From the NCBI GenBank assembly GCA_021838785.1, contig JAKCCV010000018.1:1-64000 (forward strand): a stretch of 64,000 bases of DNA, in the 5' to 3' direction. Positions 37,350 through 47,503 of this stretch are shown here, one piece after another (position 1 is the first letter of the stretch; the number at the start of each line of letters is the position of its first letter). The position numbers and the translations under genes are program-made. The notes beneath the pieces are model-generated. The model worked only from the letters and a program-made list of their open reading frames with translations, did no database searches and was not told the origin of the DNA. Source of the DNA: Acidobacteriota bacterium. GTDB lineage: Bacteria; Acidobacteriota; Terriglobia; UBA7540.

Positions 37350-37789
37350 TCTGGAATAACCTTGACGCGAAGTTCGCGCCGCCGAGGGCCGTCGAACTCA
37401 CAAAAGAAGACCCCTTGCCATCGTCCGAGCACGAGGCGCCCATTTTCAATGAGCAGGGTTTTCGAAGCTCCGATCAGCGCCGCCTTGAGATGGGCGTCAC
37501 AATTGCCGTCACTATGATGATAATCCTTGTCGGGAGGTGCCAGGCGCTTCAAAAAGTCATCAAAATCCATCTGCAGATGCGGATCGTCATTTTCGTTGAT
37601 TAGGATTCCGGCCGTGGTGTGCGGAGCAAACACTACCAGCGTTCCGCTCGCGACGCCGGATTCAAGAATAAGCTTTTCGAGCAGGCCTGTGATGTCCTTA
37701 AACTCCACCCGCGACCGCGTTTCGAATCGCAACAGATGCGCCGAAGGTCGGCGCTGCTGTTCCACACCGCGGCTTCTCTCATCGGTCAT
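37346..37789 (-). CDS. YjbQ/UPF0047 family protein
   Basis: A 147-residue member of the UPF0047 family. It shows FAPHTTAGILINEND and HSDGNCDAHLKAALIG (conserved His and Asp residues lining the trimer cavity), then GRLVLGRWQGVFFCEFDGPRRREL. Some relatives have weak thiamine-phosphate synthase activity. The ATG at 37789 has a good GGGAG site nine bases upstream, so it is preferred to a GTG at 37852 that would add 21 unconserved residues. The stop overlaps the hemW start by four bases. Confidence 0.85.
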   Translation of the reverse strand: MTDERSRGVEQQRRPSAHLLRFETRSRVEFKDITGLLEKLILESGVASGTLVVFAPHTTAGILINENDDPHLQMDFDDFLKRLAPPDKDYHHSDGNCDAHLKAALIGASKTLLIENGRLVLGRWQGVFFCEFDGPRRRELRVKVIPD

Positions 37790-37898
37790 GAGGGGTTTCT
37801 CCCGATCGCCCGCCGTGTGCTCCTTGCGCAGCCCCGAACCTTCGCCCGCCACCTCATTATAATAACAAAGCGATGCGGCGGCTGGGCGCGCGCCTGAA

Positions 37899-39536
37899 TC
37901 AAATCATCAACAGTTGATGGTCAAAGGACTCGAACCCAATGCGCTCCAGGATGCGATCTAGCAACGTATAGCCGGCCCGGCCGAGAAAATAGACGCCGCC
38001 AATTTCTCGTTCCTGCAGGTTTTGGCGCGGCATCAGAAACCGCTGCAACATCTGGCGATGGCGGCTCAGCAACTCCGACCGCTCGAGCGCCGCCCGGGCC
38101 ATCTTGCCCTTCAAGCGGTCCACTTGATAGTTGATTTTTTCTTCCACGTGTCGGAGCGCATCGAACAGCGTGGGGTCGAGCTTGGCAACGTCCGAACGGA
38201 GGTCCTCGATGACGCGCTTGAGTTCCTGTTCCCGTTGCTCAAATCGCTCCCCCCACCCGGCCGCGAAGCCCGTAGCGCCGATTTTCTGCGTCAGATGCTC
38301 TTCGCCACGCCAGACGTCTTCGACCGTTAGCTGGTACTTTTCGAGCAGGCGGCGACATCGGGCATCTACCAGGGTGAACGCTGCGCGGGGAAAAAGCGTC
38401 GGCATGGGGCGGCCCAGCGCCGCATAAAGCACCTGGGCTTGGCCAAAATAGGCGAGCTCGCTGGGCCCGGCCACATAGGCGAGCGTTGGGAGCAGGCAGT
38501 CTTGGACAATCGGACGCAGCAGGACGTTCGGGGAAAATGCCAACGGCTCGGCCTCGACTTTCCTTTCAAGTTCGGCATGAGACCAATCGTCGTCCCCGTT
38601 CACAAAATAGCCTCTTCCCTGTTGACCATCCCGATGATGCAGCGGTCGCCGCGAGCCTTCTTGCTCGATAAACACCAACGTGGAATCCGCCGCCAAATGA
38701 ACTTGAGCGTGGTAGCCGGCCTGAATCAACCGTTGAGATCGCTCCGTCAATTGTCGGCGAAATTCGTCGGCGCGCGCCATCGCCTCGAGATAGATGTGCG
38801 CGCTGAGGCGATGAATCTCCTTATCCAGCGGGTCGAGCAAAATAACGCCCCAGCGCGAGAATAGGCGCGTCATGAATTGGGCAAACGCCCGCGGCCAGGT
38901 TTCTCCAGGGCGATAGGAAGCCCGGAGATCCGCCAGCAAACCATCTCTCGATTCTCCTGGCGGGAGCAACGATTCCAGCCGTTCCAGGGCCGTCGTCACG
39001 CCTGCCGACAATCGGACATAACCGACCGAGGGTTGCAAGCTGCCACGCTCGCCGTCGTCCCCAACATCAATCAGCTCATCCTGGTCGTTTAATAAGTTCG
39101 TGCGGGCCACCTCCGCCAGATCATGGTCTTCCGACGCCAGCCAGAAAACCGGCGCAGCCTCGAATCCCTTTTCCCGCAGCCACTCGACGAGCTTCACCGT
39201 GGTGAGCGCCTTATAAAGCGTAAATGCCGGGCCGGAGAAAAAGCCGGCCTGTTGCCCCGTCACCACAGCGACCGCGCCAGGCTGCGCCAGCCGTTCAATA
39301 TTGCGCACCGTTTCCGCCCCGCAGCCCAGCGCTTGATTTTGCCGAAGCAGAATCCGCGACACTTGCCCGCGCCGTTCACCCCACCGGCTGAGTTGCTCAG
39401 CCAATCCGCGAAGGCGATCCGTATCCCTCGGGGAGGCATCGTAGAAGCGGGAAACTCGCTCGAAGTGATAGAGATAATCGAGAAGGAGAGCGCTCGATTT
39501 CGGGACCTGCGTGTACGGAATGGCGTCCGATTGCAT
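37899..39536 (-). CDS. bshC: Bacillithiol biosynthesis cysteine-adding enzyme BshC
   Basis: A 545-residue protein. It adds cysteine to glucosaminyl-malate, the last step of bacillithiol synthesis. Diagnostic stretches are VTGQQAGFFSGPAFTLYKALT and FWLASEDHDLAEV (HxGH-like region), FPRAAFTLVD, and a long coiled-coil tail ending in the SFDHQLLMI region. The ATG at 39536 gives the conserved start MQSDAIPYTQ; a GTG at 39551 is five codons earlier. BshA and BshB are not in the window. Confidence 0.9.
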   Translation of the reverse strand: MQSDAIPYTQVPKSSALLLDYLYHFERVSRFYDASPRDTDRLRGLAEQLSRWGERRGQVSRILLRQNQALGCGAETVRNIERLAQPGAVAVVTGQQAGFFSGPAFTLYKALTTVKLVEWLREKGFEAAPVFWLASEDHDLAEVARTNLLNDQDELIDVGDDGERGSLQPSVGYVRLSAGVTTALERLESLLPPGESRDGLLADLRASYRPGETWPRAFAQFMTRLFSRWGVILLDPLDKEIHRLSAHIYLEAMARADEFRRQLTERSQRLIQAGYHAQVHLAADSTLVFIEQEGSRRPLHHRDGQQGRGYFVNGDDDWSHAELERKVEAEPLAFSPNVLLRPIVQDCLLPTLAYVAGPSELAYFGQAQVLYAALGRPMPTLFPRAAFTLVDARCRRLLEKYQLTVEDVWRGEEHLTQKIGATGFAAGWGERFEQREQELKRVIEDLRSDVAKLDPTLFDALRHVEEKINYQVDRLKGKMARAALERSELLSRHRQMLQRFLMPRQNLQEREIGGVYFLGRAGYTLLDRILERIGFESFDHQLLMI

Positions 39537-39634
39537 GATTGACCATCCCACTCTGCACGCACGGGCTGCTCAACTCCGGCGTGCTGACGGGAAATGCGCT
39601 TCCCTTGCAAGATGCTTCGCGCCAGCGTAAGGAT

Positions 39635-40549
39635 TCAGCTTTTAAGAGCGGCCAGAGCGCGCGAGAGGACAGCGGCGATTTGTCGGCGTTGTTTTGCCGT
39701 CACCGGCAAGAGCGGCAATCGAGGCTGGCCCCCGCGATATCCGCGCTCATCCATCGCTGCCTTAATGCCCGCGATCCCAAACGGATTCGCAATGTCGGTG
39801 ACCAAAGATGCGAGGGCTGACTGGAGCTTCGCCGCGCGTTCTCCATCCCTGGCGGCCAGCGCTTGCACAAGGCCCACGCAGAGTTCCGTAGCATAATCGG
39901 CCGGCCCCAAAACCGCCCCCGCCGCGCCGGCCTTCAATCCCTCCAACACAATCAGAGCCGAGCCGATCAGGACGCGGAAGCCGGCTTGAGAGGCCGCAAG
40001 CACCTCACGAACAAAGGCCAAGTTTCCCGAACTCTCCTTGAGGCCGACGATATTCCGGTGGCGCGACAGCCTGGCAATCGTCTCCGCGCTGATGTTGACG
40101 CCGGTAAATTGAGGGATGGAGTAGATCAACACCGGCCGGCTGACGGCGTCGGCAACGGCTCGATAGTGCGCCATCAGAGTGGGCGAATCCATGCGTGGCT
40201 TGTAATAGCTCGGCGTCACGATGAGCAGCGCATCCGCGCCGCGGCGGATAGCTTCGCGGCTCAGGCGGATGGTCTCGCGCGTGCTCTCTAGACCAGTGCC
40301 CGCCAACAGCAACATGGGTGGTCGAATGAGGCTCCGCGCCAGCTCCAGGCAGCGCAGGCGCTCGCGCTCCGTCAAATACGGCGCTTCGCCCGTCGAGCCG
40401 GCCACCAACAACCCGCTGAGCCCCGCGTTTTGGTAGGCTCGCAGGTTCGAGACGAAACCGCGCTCATCCAACTCCCCTCGCCGGTTAAAGGGCGTGACCA
40501 CGGGAGCGAACACCCCCCGGAGGTGGTGAAGAATTTGTTGCCGCGTCAT
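39635..40549 (-). CDS. DHDPS/N-acetylneuraminate lyase superfamily aldolase
   Basis: A 304-residue Schiff-base aldolase fold. The catalytic Lys171 is in IVGLKESSGN and the Tyr143 in LIYSIPQFTG. The substrate loop is AGSTGEAPYL. True dihydrodipicolinate synthases have an Arg shortly after the Tyr (YNVPGRTG) to bind the substrate carboxylate. Here the position is Phe, and the segment YSIPQFTGV is more like NAL or keto-deoxy-sugar-acid aldolases. I therefore do not call it dapA. It starts three bases after carB ends. With sugar-acid dehydratases elsewhere in the window, a KDG-type aldolase role is possible. Confidence 0.78.
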   Translation of the reverse strand: MTRQQILHHLRGVFAPVVTPFNRRGELDERGFVSNLRAYQNAGLSGLLVAGSTGEAPYLTERERLRCLELARSLIRPPMLLLAGTGLESTRETIRLSREAIRRGADALLIVTPSYYKPRMDSPTLMAHYRAVADAVSRPVLIYSIPQFTGVNISAETIARLSRHRNIVGLKESSGNLAFVREVLAASQAGFRVLIGSALIVLEGLKAGAAGAVLGPADYATELCVGLVQALAARDGERAAKLQSALASLVTDIANPFGIAGIKAAMDERGYRGGQPRLPLLPVTAKQRRQIAAVLSRALAALKS

Positions 40550-40552
40550 CCG

Positions 40553-43500
40553 TCAGCTCCGGGGCGCCGCCGCCGATTGGCCCTCCGGCTTGCGCGGTGC
40601 CCTCCAGTGCAACTCTTGAAGGCTCGCCACCTCAATCCCCTTTTCCCGCTGCGCGCGAATGCCATGCACGGCCGCCTGCGCCGCCGACATCGTGGTGATG
40701 CAGGTGATGCCGTGCTGCACCGCAGCCCGGCGAATGGCCTTCTCGTCAAATCGAGAGGCGCGGCCGAGCGGGGTGTTGATAATCAGACTGACCGAGCCGT
40801 TTTTAATCAAATCCACGACGTTCGGTCTTCCCTCCTCCACCTTGAAAACCGTGTCGGCTTGCAGGCCGGCCCGAGCCAACGCCGCCGCTGTCCCGCGCGT
40901 TGCCACCAACTGAAAGCCGAGCTCCGCCAGCTCGCGCGCCAGCGTCACCGCCTGAGGTTTATCTTGATGGTTCACGGAGATAAACACCCGGCCCTGCAAG
41001 GGGATTTTTTGCCCGGCGGCCAACTGGGCCTTAAAAAACGCCAGACCGAAGCTGCTCCCCGATCCCATCACTTCCCCCGTGGATTTCATCTCCGGCCCGA
41101 GCACCGTATCCACGCCTTGGAACTTCTGAAAAGGAAACACCGGAGACTTGACAAAGTAAGGATGAACCGGAAGTTCCGGCGGAAGGCCGAAGGAGGCGAG
41201 TGGCCGCCCGACCATCAGTTTGGCCGCAATCTTGGCCAGCGGCACGCCCGTCGCCTTGCTGACATAAGGAATGGTCCGCGAAGCGCGAGGATTCACCTCC
41301 AACACATACACCTTGCCATTCTGGATGGCATATTGCGCATTCATCAATCCCACCACGTGCAGTTCGCGCGCCAGCTTCACGGTGTATTCCTTGAGCGTCT
41401 GGCGCACTTCGGCGGACAGGCTGACCGACGGCAGCACACAGGAGCTGTCGCCCGAGTGGATGCCCGCTTCTTCAATGTGTTGCATGATGCCGGCCACCAC
41501 GACGTCGCGCCCATCGCTCAGCGCGTCCACGTCAATCTCCATCGCATTCTCCAAGAAACGATCCACCAGAACGGGAAACGCCCCTTCCAGCTCTTCGGCG
41601 CGCCGGACGTAGTTGATAAGATGCGCCTCGTCGTAGGCGATGACCATGGCGCGGCCGCCCAGCACGTAGGAAGGCCGAACCAGCACCGGATAGCCTATGC
41701 GCCGTCCAATTTCCACCGCTTCCTCGACGGTCATGGCCGCGCCGTTCTCCGGCTGGGGAATGCCGAGGCGCTCCAGCAGTCGGCCGAAATGCTTTCGGTC
41801 TTCCGCCAAGTCAATGGATTCGGGCGAGGTTCCAATCACGGGAGCACCCGCCGCCTTGAGGCGGCAGGCTAAATTCAGTGGCGTTTGTCCGCCAAACTGG
41901 ACAATCATCCCTTTCGGCTTTTCTTTGTCCACAATGGCGAGGACGTCTTCAAGCGTCAACGGCTCAAAATAGAGGCGGTCGGACGTGTCGTAGTCGGTCG
42001 AGACGGTCTCGGGATTGCAGTTCACCATAATCGTCTCGTAGCCTTCTTCTTTAAGTGAGTAGGCGGCGTGGACACAGCAATAATCAAACTCGATGCCCTG
42101 TCCAATCCGGTTGGGGCCGCTGCCCAGGATGATAATTTTTTGCTGCTCGGTGGGTTCGGCTTCATCCTCCGCTTCATAGGTCGAATAGAGGTACGGCGTA
42201 AAAGACTCGAACTCCGCCGAGCAAGTATCCACGCGCTTGTACACGGGACGGACATCCATCTCCAGCCGCTTTTGACGGACTTCGGCCTCGCTCACCTTCC
42301 ATAATTCCGCCAACTGAAGGTCTGAAAGGCCCATGCGTTTGGCCTCCCTCAGCACCGCGGGCGTGACGGAGGCCGGTTGGAAGCGCTTCAACTCATCCTG
42401 CATCACCACGATCTGGTGAAGCTGGTCGAGGAACCAAGGGTCAATCTTGGTAATGTCCGCCAGCGTTTCCACGCTTTCGCCCGCCGCCAAGGCGTACAGC
42501 AGATGCCACAGCCGCTCGGGATGGGGTGTGGCCACGCGCCGCAACATTTCATCGCGCTCGCCCGGGACTGGAGGGGGTTTGCGCCCCGATTCGAGCGACC
42601 GCAGGCCTTTCAGGAACGCTTCCTTAAACGTCCGGCCAATGGCCATCACTTCGCCCACGGATTTCATCTGTGTTCCCAAACGCGGATCGGCTTCGGGAAA
42701 CTTTTCGTTGGCCCACTTGGGAATTTTGACGACCACGTAATCAATCGTCGGCTCAAAGCACGAGGGCGTTTTCTGGGTAATGTCGTTCGGAATTTCATCC
42801 AACCGATAGCCGACCGCCAAGCGGGCCGCAATCTTGGCGATGGGGAAACCCGTGGCTTTCGACGCCAGCGCCGAACTGCGCGAAACGCGCGGATTCATTT
42901 CAATCACGACCATGCGCCCGCTTTGAGGCTCAACGGCAAATTGAATGTTGGAGCCTCCGGTTTCCACTCCCACGGCGCGGATCACCTTGAACGCCGCATC
43001 GCGCATTCGCTGATATTCCTTGTCGGTCAACGTTTGCTGCGGCGCTACCGTCACCGAGTCCCCGGTGTGAACGCCCATCGGATCAACGTTCTCAATCGAG
43101 CAGACGATGACGGCGTTGTCAGCGTGGTCGCGCATCACCTCGAGTTCGAATTCCTTCCATCCAAGAACGGATTCTTCCACCAGAACTTCATGCACCGGGC
43201 TTAAATCGAGCCCAAAGCGCACCCGCTCAGCCAATTCCTCGCGGTTATAGGCGATGCCCGAGCCGGTGCCGCCGAGCGTGAAGGAGGGGCGCAAGATCAA
43301 CGGGAAGCCAATCTGTTCGGAGGCCTTGAGCGCCGCCTCAACCGAGTTCACCAGCACGCTGCGCGGCACCTCCAGACCAATCTCAATCATCGCGTCCTTG
43401 AACCACAGCCGGTCTTCGGCGATTTTGATGGCTTTGAGCGACGCCCCAATCAGCTCCGCGTGATGGCGATCCAGAATGCCTTTTTCCGCCAGCTCGACCG

Positions 43501-43795
43501 CCAGGTTGAGCGCCGTTTGACCGCCCACCGTGGGCAAAACAGCATCCGGCTTCTCACGCGCCAGAATGGCGTCCAGATATTCGGCGGTCAGCGGCTCAAT
43601 GTAGGTGCGGTCGGCAAATTCCGGGTCGGTCATGATGGTCGCCGGATTTGAATTCACCAGCACCACTTCGTAACCCTCGGCCTTCAGCGCCTTGCACGCC
43701 TGCGTGCCCGAATAGTCAAACTCGCACGCCTGGCCGATCACAATCGGCCCCGAGCCAATAATCAGAATTTTGCGTAAGTCAGTGCGTTTCGGCAT
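40553..43795 (-). CDS. carB: Carbamoyl-phosphate synthase large subunit
   Basis: A 1,080-residue enzyme with two ATP-grasp halves and a C-terminal MGS-like allosteric domain. It makes carbamoyl phosphate from bicarbonate, ammonia (from CarA) and two ATP, for pyrimidines and arginine. It starts [30 protein letters not shown] (ATG at 43795). The repeated signature [19 protein letters not shown] marks the second half. The frame is open to 43906, but that extension is basic and unconserved. The three genes between it and carA are unrelated. Confidence 0.95.
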   Translation of the reverse strand: MPKRTDLRKILIIGSGPIVIGQACEFDYSGTQACKALKAEGYEVVLVNSNPATIMTDPEFADRTYIEPLTAEYLDAILAREKPDAVLPTVGGQTALNLAVELAEKGILDRHHAELIGASLKAIKIAEDRLWFKDAMIEIGLEVPRSVLVNSVEAALKASEQIGFPLILRPSFTLGGTGSGIAYNREELAERVRFGLDLSPVHEVLVEESVLGWKEFELEVMRDHADNAVIVCSIENVDPMGVHTGDSVTVAPQQTLTDKEYQRMRDAAFKVIRAVGVETGGSNIQFAVEPQSGRMVVIEMNPRVSRSSALASKATGFPIAKIAARLAVGYRLDEIPNDITQKTPSCFEPTIDYVVVKIPKWANEKFPEADPRLGTQMKSVGEVMAIGRTFKEAFLKGLRSLESGRKPPPVPGERDEMLRRVATPHPERLWHLLYALAAGESVETLADITKIDPWFLDQLHQIVVMQDELKRFQPASVTPAVLREAKRMGLSDLQLAELWKVSEAEVRQKRLEMDVRPVYKRVDTCSAEFESFTPYLYSTYEAEDEAEPTEQQKIIILGSGPNRIGQGIEFDYCCVHAAYSLKEEGYETIMVNCNPETVSTDYDTSDRLYFEPLTLEDVLAIVDKEKPKGMIVQFGGQTPLNLACRLKAAGAPVIGTSPESIDLAEDRKHFGRLLERLGIPQPENGAAMTVEEAVEIGRRIGYPVLVRPSYVLGGRAMVIAYDEAHLINYVRRAEELEGAFPVLVDRFLENAMEIDVDALSDGRDVVVAGIMQHIEEAGIHSGDSSCVLPSVSLSAEVRQTLKEYTVKLARELHVVGLMNAQYAIQNGKVYVLEVNPRASRTIPYVSKATGVPLAKIAAKLMVGRPLASFGLPPELPVHPYFVKSPVFPFQKFQGVDTVLGPEMKSTGEVMGSGSSFGLAFFKAQLAAGQKIPLQGRVFISVNHQDKPQAVTLARELAELGFQLVATRGTAAALARAGLQADTVFKVEEGRPNVVDLIKNGSVSLIINTPLGRASRFDEKAIRRAAVQHGITCITTMSAAQAAVHGIRAQREKGIEVASLQELHWRAPRKPEGQSAAAPRS

Positions 43796-43968
43796 ATCGC
43801 TAGGCCGCGCCCTGCCTTTCTGCCCCGGAGGGGCTGATCGTGTGTCCTTTGTCCTTGATCGGCCTCTCCCTGTCCTGGGCAATCGCCAGGGACGAAAAAT
43901 CGACACCGGTTACTTTGCAAAGCATTCTGCACGCCTCTCGCGAGAGTTGGAGCGAATCCTCGAATGAG

Positions 43969-44493
43969 TCACCTAAGCCTTTTCAGTACTTGCCTGGCGG
44001 TCTCCTCGTTCTCCTTCTGTTCCGCGTCCCTTCCGTCCCTACTCGCGACTTGCATACGCTCGTACGACTTTGCATAAACCAGCATTCGGGACTGATATGA
44101 CTCGGCGGCGTCATAGAAGCGGATGACCTTCTCGACAACGCCGTCATCGAGGCAGCCGAGCTTACTGGCGGTAGCGGCGTACAGTACAAATGTTTTGGGG
44201 CCGATGATCTTCAACGGCACGAGCGGCGCTACCGACGGATCGAGTGCTTCAAAATACTTTGGAGGGCCGCCGATGTAGTGTTTATAAAAATCATCTATCT
44301 CGTAAAGGAGAGCCTTTGCAACTGCCTGCTCCTGCCTTGTCTGCTCATCCCTTCGCGCCTGCTTTTCGGTGTCGAGCTGCTTCTGCAGACCCCGCGAGGC
44401 GGACCGCGTCTGTATCATGACCGCGAGAAAGGCGAGCGTCCCGCCCGCAAGGGCCAGCAGGCCGTCGCCCGTGAATGTCCAGGTCACATGCAT
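43969..44493 (-). CDS. Hypothetical membrane protein with coiled coil
   Basis: A 174-residue protein of unknown function. One N-terminal membrane helix (about 8-29, LLALAGGTLAFLAVMI) is followed by a short basic/acidic coiled coil (QKQLDTEKQARRDEQTRQEQ) and a cytosolic domain (LYEIDDFYKHYIGG ... VVEKVIRFYDAAESYQSRML). I do not recognise a family. The ATG at 44493 places the helix at the N-terminus; the open frame extends to 44589 with unconserved sequence. It is part of the block inserted between carA and carB. Confidence 0.6.
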   Translation of the reverse strand: MHVTWTFTGDGLLALAGGTLAFLAVMIQTRSASRGLQKQLDTEKQARRDEQTRQEQAVAKALLYEIDDFYKHYIGGPPKYFEALDPSVAPLVPLKIIGPKTFVLYAATASKLGCLDDGVVEKVIRFYDAAESYQSRMLVYAKSYERMQVASRDGRDAEQKENEETARQVLKRLR

Positions 44494-44527
44494 CGTCTTG
44501 GTGCTCCCAAGCCAGGTCAGGCCGTGG

Positions 44528-45136
44528 CTATTCGGTCTCCCGCACGTGTTGAAGTCTTGCCCGCAGCGGTTCCGGCAGTCCGCGCTCAATCTCGGGTGTA
44601 ATCAAGCCGGCGGCGTCGAGGCTTCGGATGTGGACGCGGTCCTTGTCCCGATTCGCGCTGAGCTTCATCTTCACCAAATGAGCGAGTGGAATCACCTGAA
44701 CTTCTTGCCCCTTGCTGAATCTTCGCTCCGGCGCGAGGTCGGGATTAGGAACCGTCTGGCTCTGCTTCATCTTCTCGCCGGTAAAAACGAGACGAACCGC
44801 GATTGCGGCCTTCTCACCGTAGAGAAGCATGTCAACGCCCGCCACATGACGAAACCGGAATCCTTGCGGTTCCACCGCCGCGATGACCGACTCCAAATCG
44901 GAACGGCGAATGAGAATATCCACGTCCCGCGTCAGGACGGAATGCGTCGGGTCAGATTCCTCGACGTAGATCAGCACGGCCAGCCCGCCGACCACCTCAT
45001 AGGGGATATTCGCCGCACTCAAGGGATCGGCAATCTTCCCGAGGATGCCAACCAGCTTGAACAGGCGCTCTTCAAACACGAGGTTAACCGCCTCCCCTTT
45101 TGCAGCCCTTTCCTCAAGGAACTCGCGGAAGTGCAC
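44528..45136 (-). CDS. Nucleotidyltransferase-fold protein (AbiEii/MNT-like)
   Basis: A 202-residue protein with a pol-beta-type nucleotidyltransferase core: YEVVGGLAVLIY followed by TRDVDILI, the GG...DxD arrangement with Asp residues for metal and nucleotide. The C-terminal part (KGQEVQVIPLAHLVKMKLSANRDKDRVHIRSLDAAG) matches the helical region common to AbiEii-like and other minimal transferases. Such proteins can be toxins that modify tRNA or protein partners, or housekeeping enzymes of unknown role. The start is GTG with a GAGG site. It is 35 bases upstream of the membrane protein gene and 48 bases after the coiled-coil gene. Confidence 0.65.
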   Translation of the reverse strand: MHFREFLEERAAKGEAVNLVFEERLFKLVGILGKIADPLSAANIPYEVVGGLAVLIYVEESDPTHSVLTRDVDILIRRSDLESVIAAVEPQGFRFRHVAGVDMLLYGEKAAIAVRLVFTGEKMKQSQTVPNPDLAPERRFSKGQEVQVIPLAHLVKMKLSANRDKDRVHIRSLDAAGLITPEIERGLPEPLRARLQHVRETE

Positions 45137-45184
45137 CGCAACCTCACGGCCTACAGTCGAAGGGCAGACTGGGCTTGCGATCCC

Positions 45185-45508
45185 TCATTGCCCTTCGCGG
45201 CGGAGCAGCGCCTCAACCAGCCGGTCGAGCTTTTGATTTGTTGAGGCGGAAACGTCGGCCAGCTTATCAATCTTGTCCCCGAGACGGTCGAGCTTCTGCT
45301 CGGTGCGTGTGGAGAGTTCCGCAAGGCGGTCGAGTTTTAGTTCCGTGCCTGTCGCTAAGTCCGCCAGTTTGTCAACCTTATCCGACAGCCGGTCGAGCTT
45401 TTTGCCCAGAAGCAGGTTTATGTCTGCGACCTGATTGAGCTTCGTGCCCGTGTTCACCATCAGGTGCGTCATCTGAATCGTCCAATGATCAACCTCCTGC
45501 AAGGTCAC
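45185..45508 (-). CDS. Small heptad-repeat coiled-coil protein
   Basis: A 107-residue protein dominated by a repeat of the type KLDRLxDKxDKLAD...KLDRLAEL...KLDRL. The spacing of the KLDRL units is 21, 14 and 21 residues, all multiples of seven, which is a canonical long coiled coil or trimeric fibre. The GTG at 45508 has GGAGG five bases upstream; a GTG two codons earlier (45514) lies too close to the same site. No enzyme domain is visible. It may oligomerise or bind the nucleotidyltransferase encoded by the next gene. Other proteins of this composition are of unknown function. Confidence 0.6.
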   Translation of the reverse strand: MTLQEVDHWTIQMTHLMVNTGTKLNQVADINLLLGKKLDRLSDKVDKLADLATGTELKLDRLAELSTRTEQKLDRLGDKIDKLADVSASTNQKLDRLVEALLRREGQ

Positions 45509-45549
45509 ATTCACCTCCGTGTATCAGTTCTCTGGCGGCAAGGGGCCCC

Positions 45550-46674
45550 TTACTTTTTGAACTCTTCCATCGTACTTACAAACCGCTCAAACAAATATAC
45601 CGAATCGTGCGGGCCGGGCGAAGCCTCGGGGTGGTACTGCACGCTCAAGAGCGGCAGCGAGCGATGCCGCAAGCCTTCGAGCGTGTCGTCGTTCAAGTTG
45701 CGGTGCGTCAGAATCACCTCGCTCGCGGGCAGCGAATCGGGATCCACCGCAAAACCATGGTTCTGCGCCGTGATTTCAACTTTCTGAGTCTCCAGGTTGA
45801 GCACGGGATGATTGCCGCCGTGATGCCCGAATTTCAATTTGTAGGTTTTGCCGCCAAGCGCCAAGCCAATGATTTGGTGGCCCAAGCAGATTCCAAAGAT
45901 GGGCACGCGGCCCATCAGGGCGCGCACGTCTCGCACTGCGTAGCGAAGGGGTTCCGGGTCGCCCGGGCCATTGGAAAGGAAAACGCCGTCCGGCTTCAGA
46001 GCCAGCACGTCTTCAGCGGAAGTTTTTGCCGGCACCACGGTCACCCGGCAACCGTGGTCCGCCAAGCGCCGGAGGATATTGTGCTTGATGCCGTAGTCGT
46101 AGGCAACGACGTGGTATTGCGCCGGCAGCACCGGGCCGGTCGCCGGGCTCGAGAGCGGGCCAGAGCGTTCAGCCCATTCATACGGCGCGGCAACGCTGAC
46201 GCGGCTGGCCAGGTCGAGCCCCACCATCTTGGGCGATGCCTTCGCTTTTCGCACCAGGCTTTCCGCGTCCGTGTCCACAGTCGAGAGAACCGCCCGCATC
46301 GCGCCGTAGCTCCGCAGATGCCGAACCAAGGCCCGCGTGTCAATGTCGGAAATAGCCGGAAGCCCGTAATGCGCCAGATATTCCGAGATGTCCTCGACCG
46401 AGCGCCAATTGCTGGCCAACTCCGAAATCTCGCGCACCACCAGGCCCTCCGCGAAGGGGCGGACGGACTCCGAATCGAGAGGATTCGTGCCGTAGTTGCC
46501 AATGTGAGGATAAGTCAGGACGACAATCTGACCGGCATAGGAAGGATCGGTCAGGATTTCCTGATAACCGGAAAGAGAGGTGTTGAAAACGACTTCACCT
46601 GAGCGTTCGCCCGCGGCCCCGTAGCCGCGTCCGCGGAAGACCCTGCCATCTTCTAGGGCGAGGATTGCCTGCAC
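45550..46674 (-). CDS. carA: Carbamoyl-phosphate synthase small subunit
   Basis: A 374-residue glutaminase subunit that releases ammonia from glutamine for CarB. The N-terminal domain begins [15 protein letters not shown]. The class I GATase triad region is [16 protein letters not shown] (nucleophile Cys) and [15 protein letters not shown] (His, Glu). The start is GTG. It is normally adjacent to carB; here about 1.75 kb of accessory genes separates them. Confidence 0.95.
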   Translation of the reverse strand: MQAILALEDGRVFRGRGYGAAGERSGEVVFNTSLSGYQEILTDPSYAGQIVVLTYPHIGNYGTNPLDSESVRPFAEGLVVREISELASNWRSVEDISEYLAHYGLPAISDIDTRALVRHLRSYGAMRAVLSTVDTDAESLVRKAKASPKMVGLDLASRVSVAAPYEWAERSGPLSSPATGPVLPAQYHVVAYDYGIKHNILRRLADHGCRVTVVPAKTSAEDVLALKPDGVFLSNGPGDPEPLRYAVRDVRALMGRVPIFGICLGHQIIGLALGGKTYKLKFGHHGGNHPVLNLETQKVEITAQNHGFAVDPDSLPASEVILTHRNLNDDTLEGLRHRSLPLLSVQYHPEASPGPHDSVYLFERFVSTMEEFKK

Positions 46675-46793
46675 AGATTCTCCGGTCGTAGGCTTCGGTC
46701 ACGCATGGTTTGCCTCTTTGGACACCGGCTCGGCCAGGCATTCTTCCGTGGCTTCATCGCGCCGGCTCATCTGCCTTCAACCGACAGGCCGAT

Positions 46794-47375
46794 TTACCGG
46801 ACGGCTCCAGCCTCACTCAGCGGCCAATACGCAAACGCTGCTTTTCCGATAATCAATCTTCGGGGGACGGTTCCCCACACGCGGCTGTCGCTAGAGTCAT
46901 CGCGGTGGTCCCCTAATACGTAATAACGATGCGGGGGAACGTGAACCGTCGGATAGTTACTCGGGTCCGCGTAGGAACGAGGCACGTAAGGCTCATGCAG
47001 CCTTCGCCCGTTGATATAGACGTGCCCTCCCCGGATGCTCACCCAATCGCCCGGCAGACCGATGACCCGCTTAATGAAGATCTTCGCCGGGTCGCGCGGG
47101 TAACGAAACACAATAATATCGCCACGGTGAATCGGCTCGATCCGATAAATAAACTTGTTGACGAAAATCCGCTCGTGGCTCTCGATGCCCGGCAACATGC
47201 TGCTGCCCCGGACCTCGACGGGCTGGTAAAAGAAAAAAATGAGGATAAAGGCTAACAGCGTTGAAAGAACAACGTCCCGCAGCCAGTACCGGCTCTCCCA
47301 AAACCCGCCTTTGCGGCCGCCGCTCGCTTCCCGCGCTCCCTTCAAATCTTCCCAAGCCTCCCCGCCGTGTCCCAT
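46794..47375 (-). CDS. lepB: Signal peptidase I
   Basis: A 193-residue inner-membrane serine protease that removes signal peptides of exported proteins. One N-terminal membrane anchor (about 33-50) is followed by the catalytic Ser59 in RGSSMLP and Lys102 in IKRVIGLPGD. The C-terminal box GDHRDDSSDSR is intact. It lies 120 bases upstream of carA on the same strand. Confidence 0.93.
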   Translation of the reverse strand: MGHGGEAWEDLKGAREASGGRKGGFWESRYWLRDVVLSTLLAFILIFFFYQPVEVRGSSMLPGIESHERIFVNKFIYRIEPIHRGDIIVFRYPRDPAKIFIKRVIGLPGDWVSIRGGHVYINGRRLHEPYVPRSYADPSNYPTVHVPPHRYYVLGDHRDDSSDSRVWGTVPRRLIIGKAAFAYWPLSEAGAVR

Positions 47376-47452
47376 TGCCAGCGCCTGTCACAATTTATAG
47401 CATATTTCTTCCAAGCTCACTAGACTTCACCCCGTGCGCCGAATTCGTCGGG

Positions 47453-47481
47453 TTGACAACCCGCGCTGCGGATGCTAATAG
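47453..47481 (+). promoter_or_regulatory. Predicted promoter of the tRNA-Glu gene
   Basis: A perfect -35 TTGACA (47453-47458) is followed by a 17-base spacer and TAATAG (47476-47481). The tRNA begins 22 bases downstream. Confidence 0.5.
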
Positions 47482-47503
47482 TCGTTTCATGCCGTATTGC
47501 CCC

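Noticed and set aside
39635-40549. Calling the gene dapA
   Set aside because: The arginine expected after the active-site tyrosine is Phe, so lysine biosynthesis cannot be assumed.
40430-41872. Long plus-strand frame (480 codons) opposite the aldolase and carB genes
   Set aside because: It lies antisense to strongly conserved, full-length genes and has His/Arg/Gln-rich composition typical of GC-rich shadow frames.
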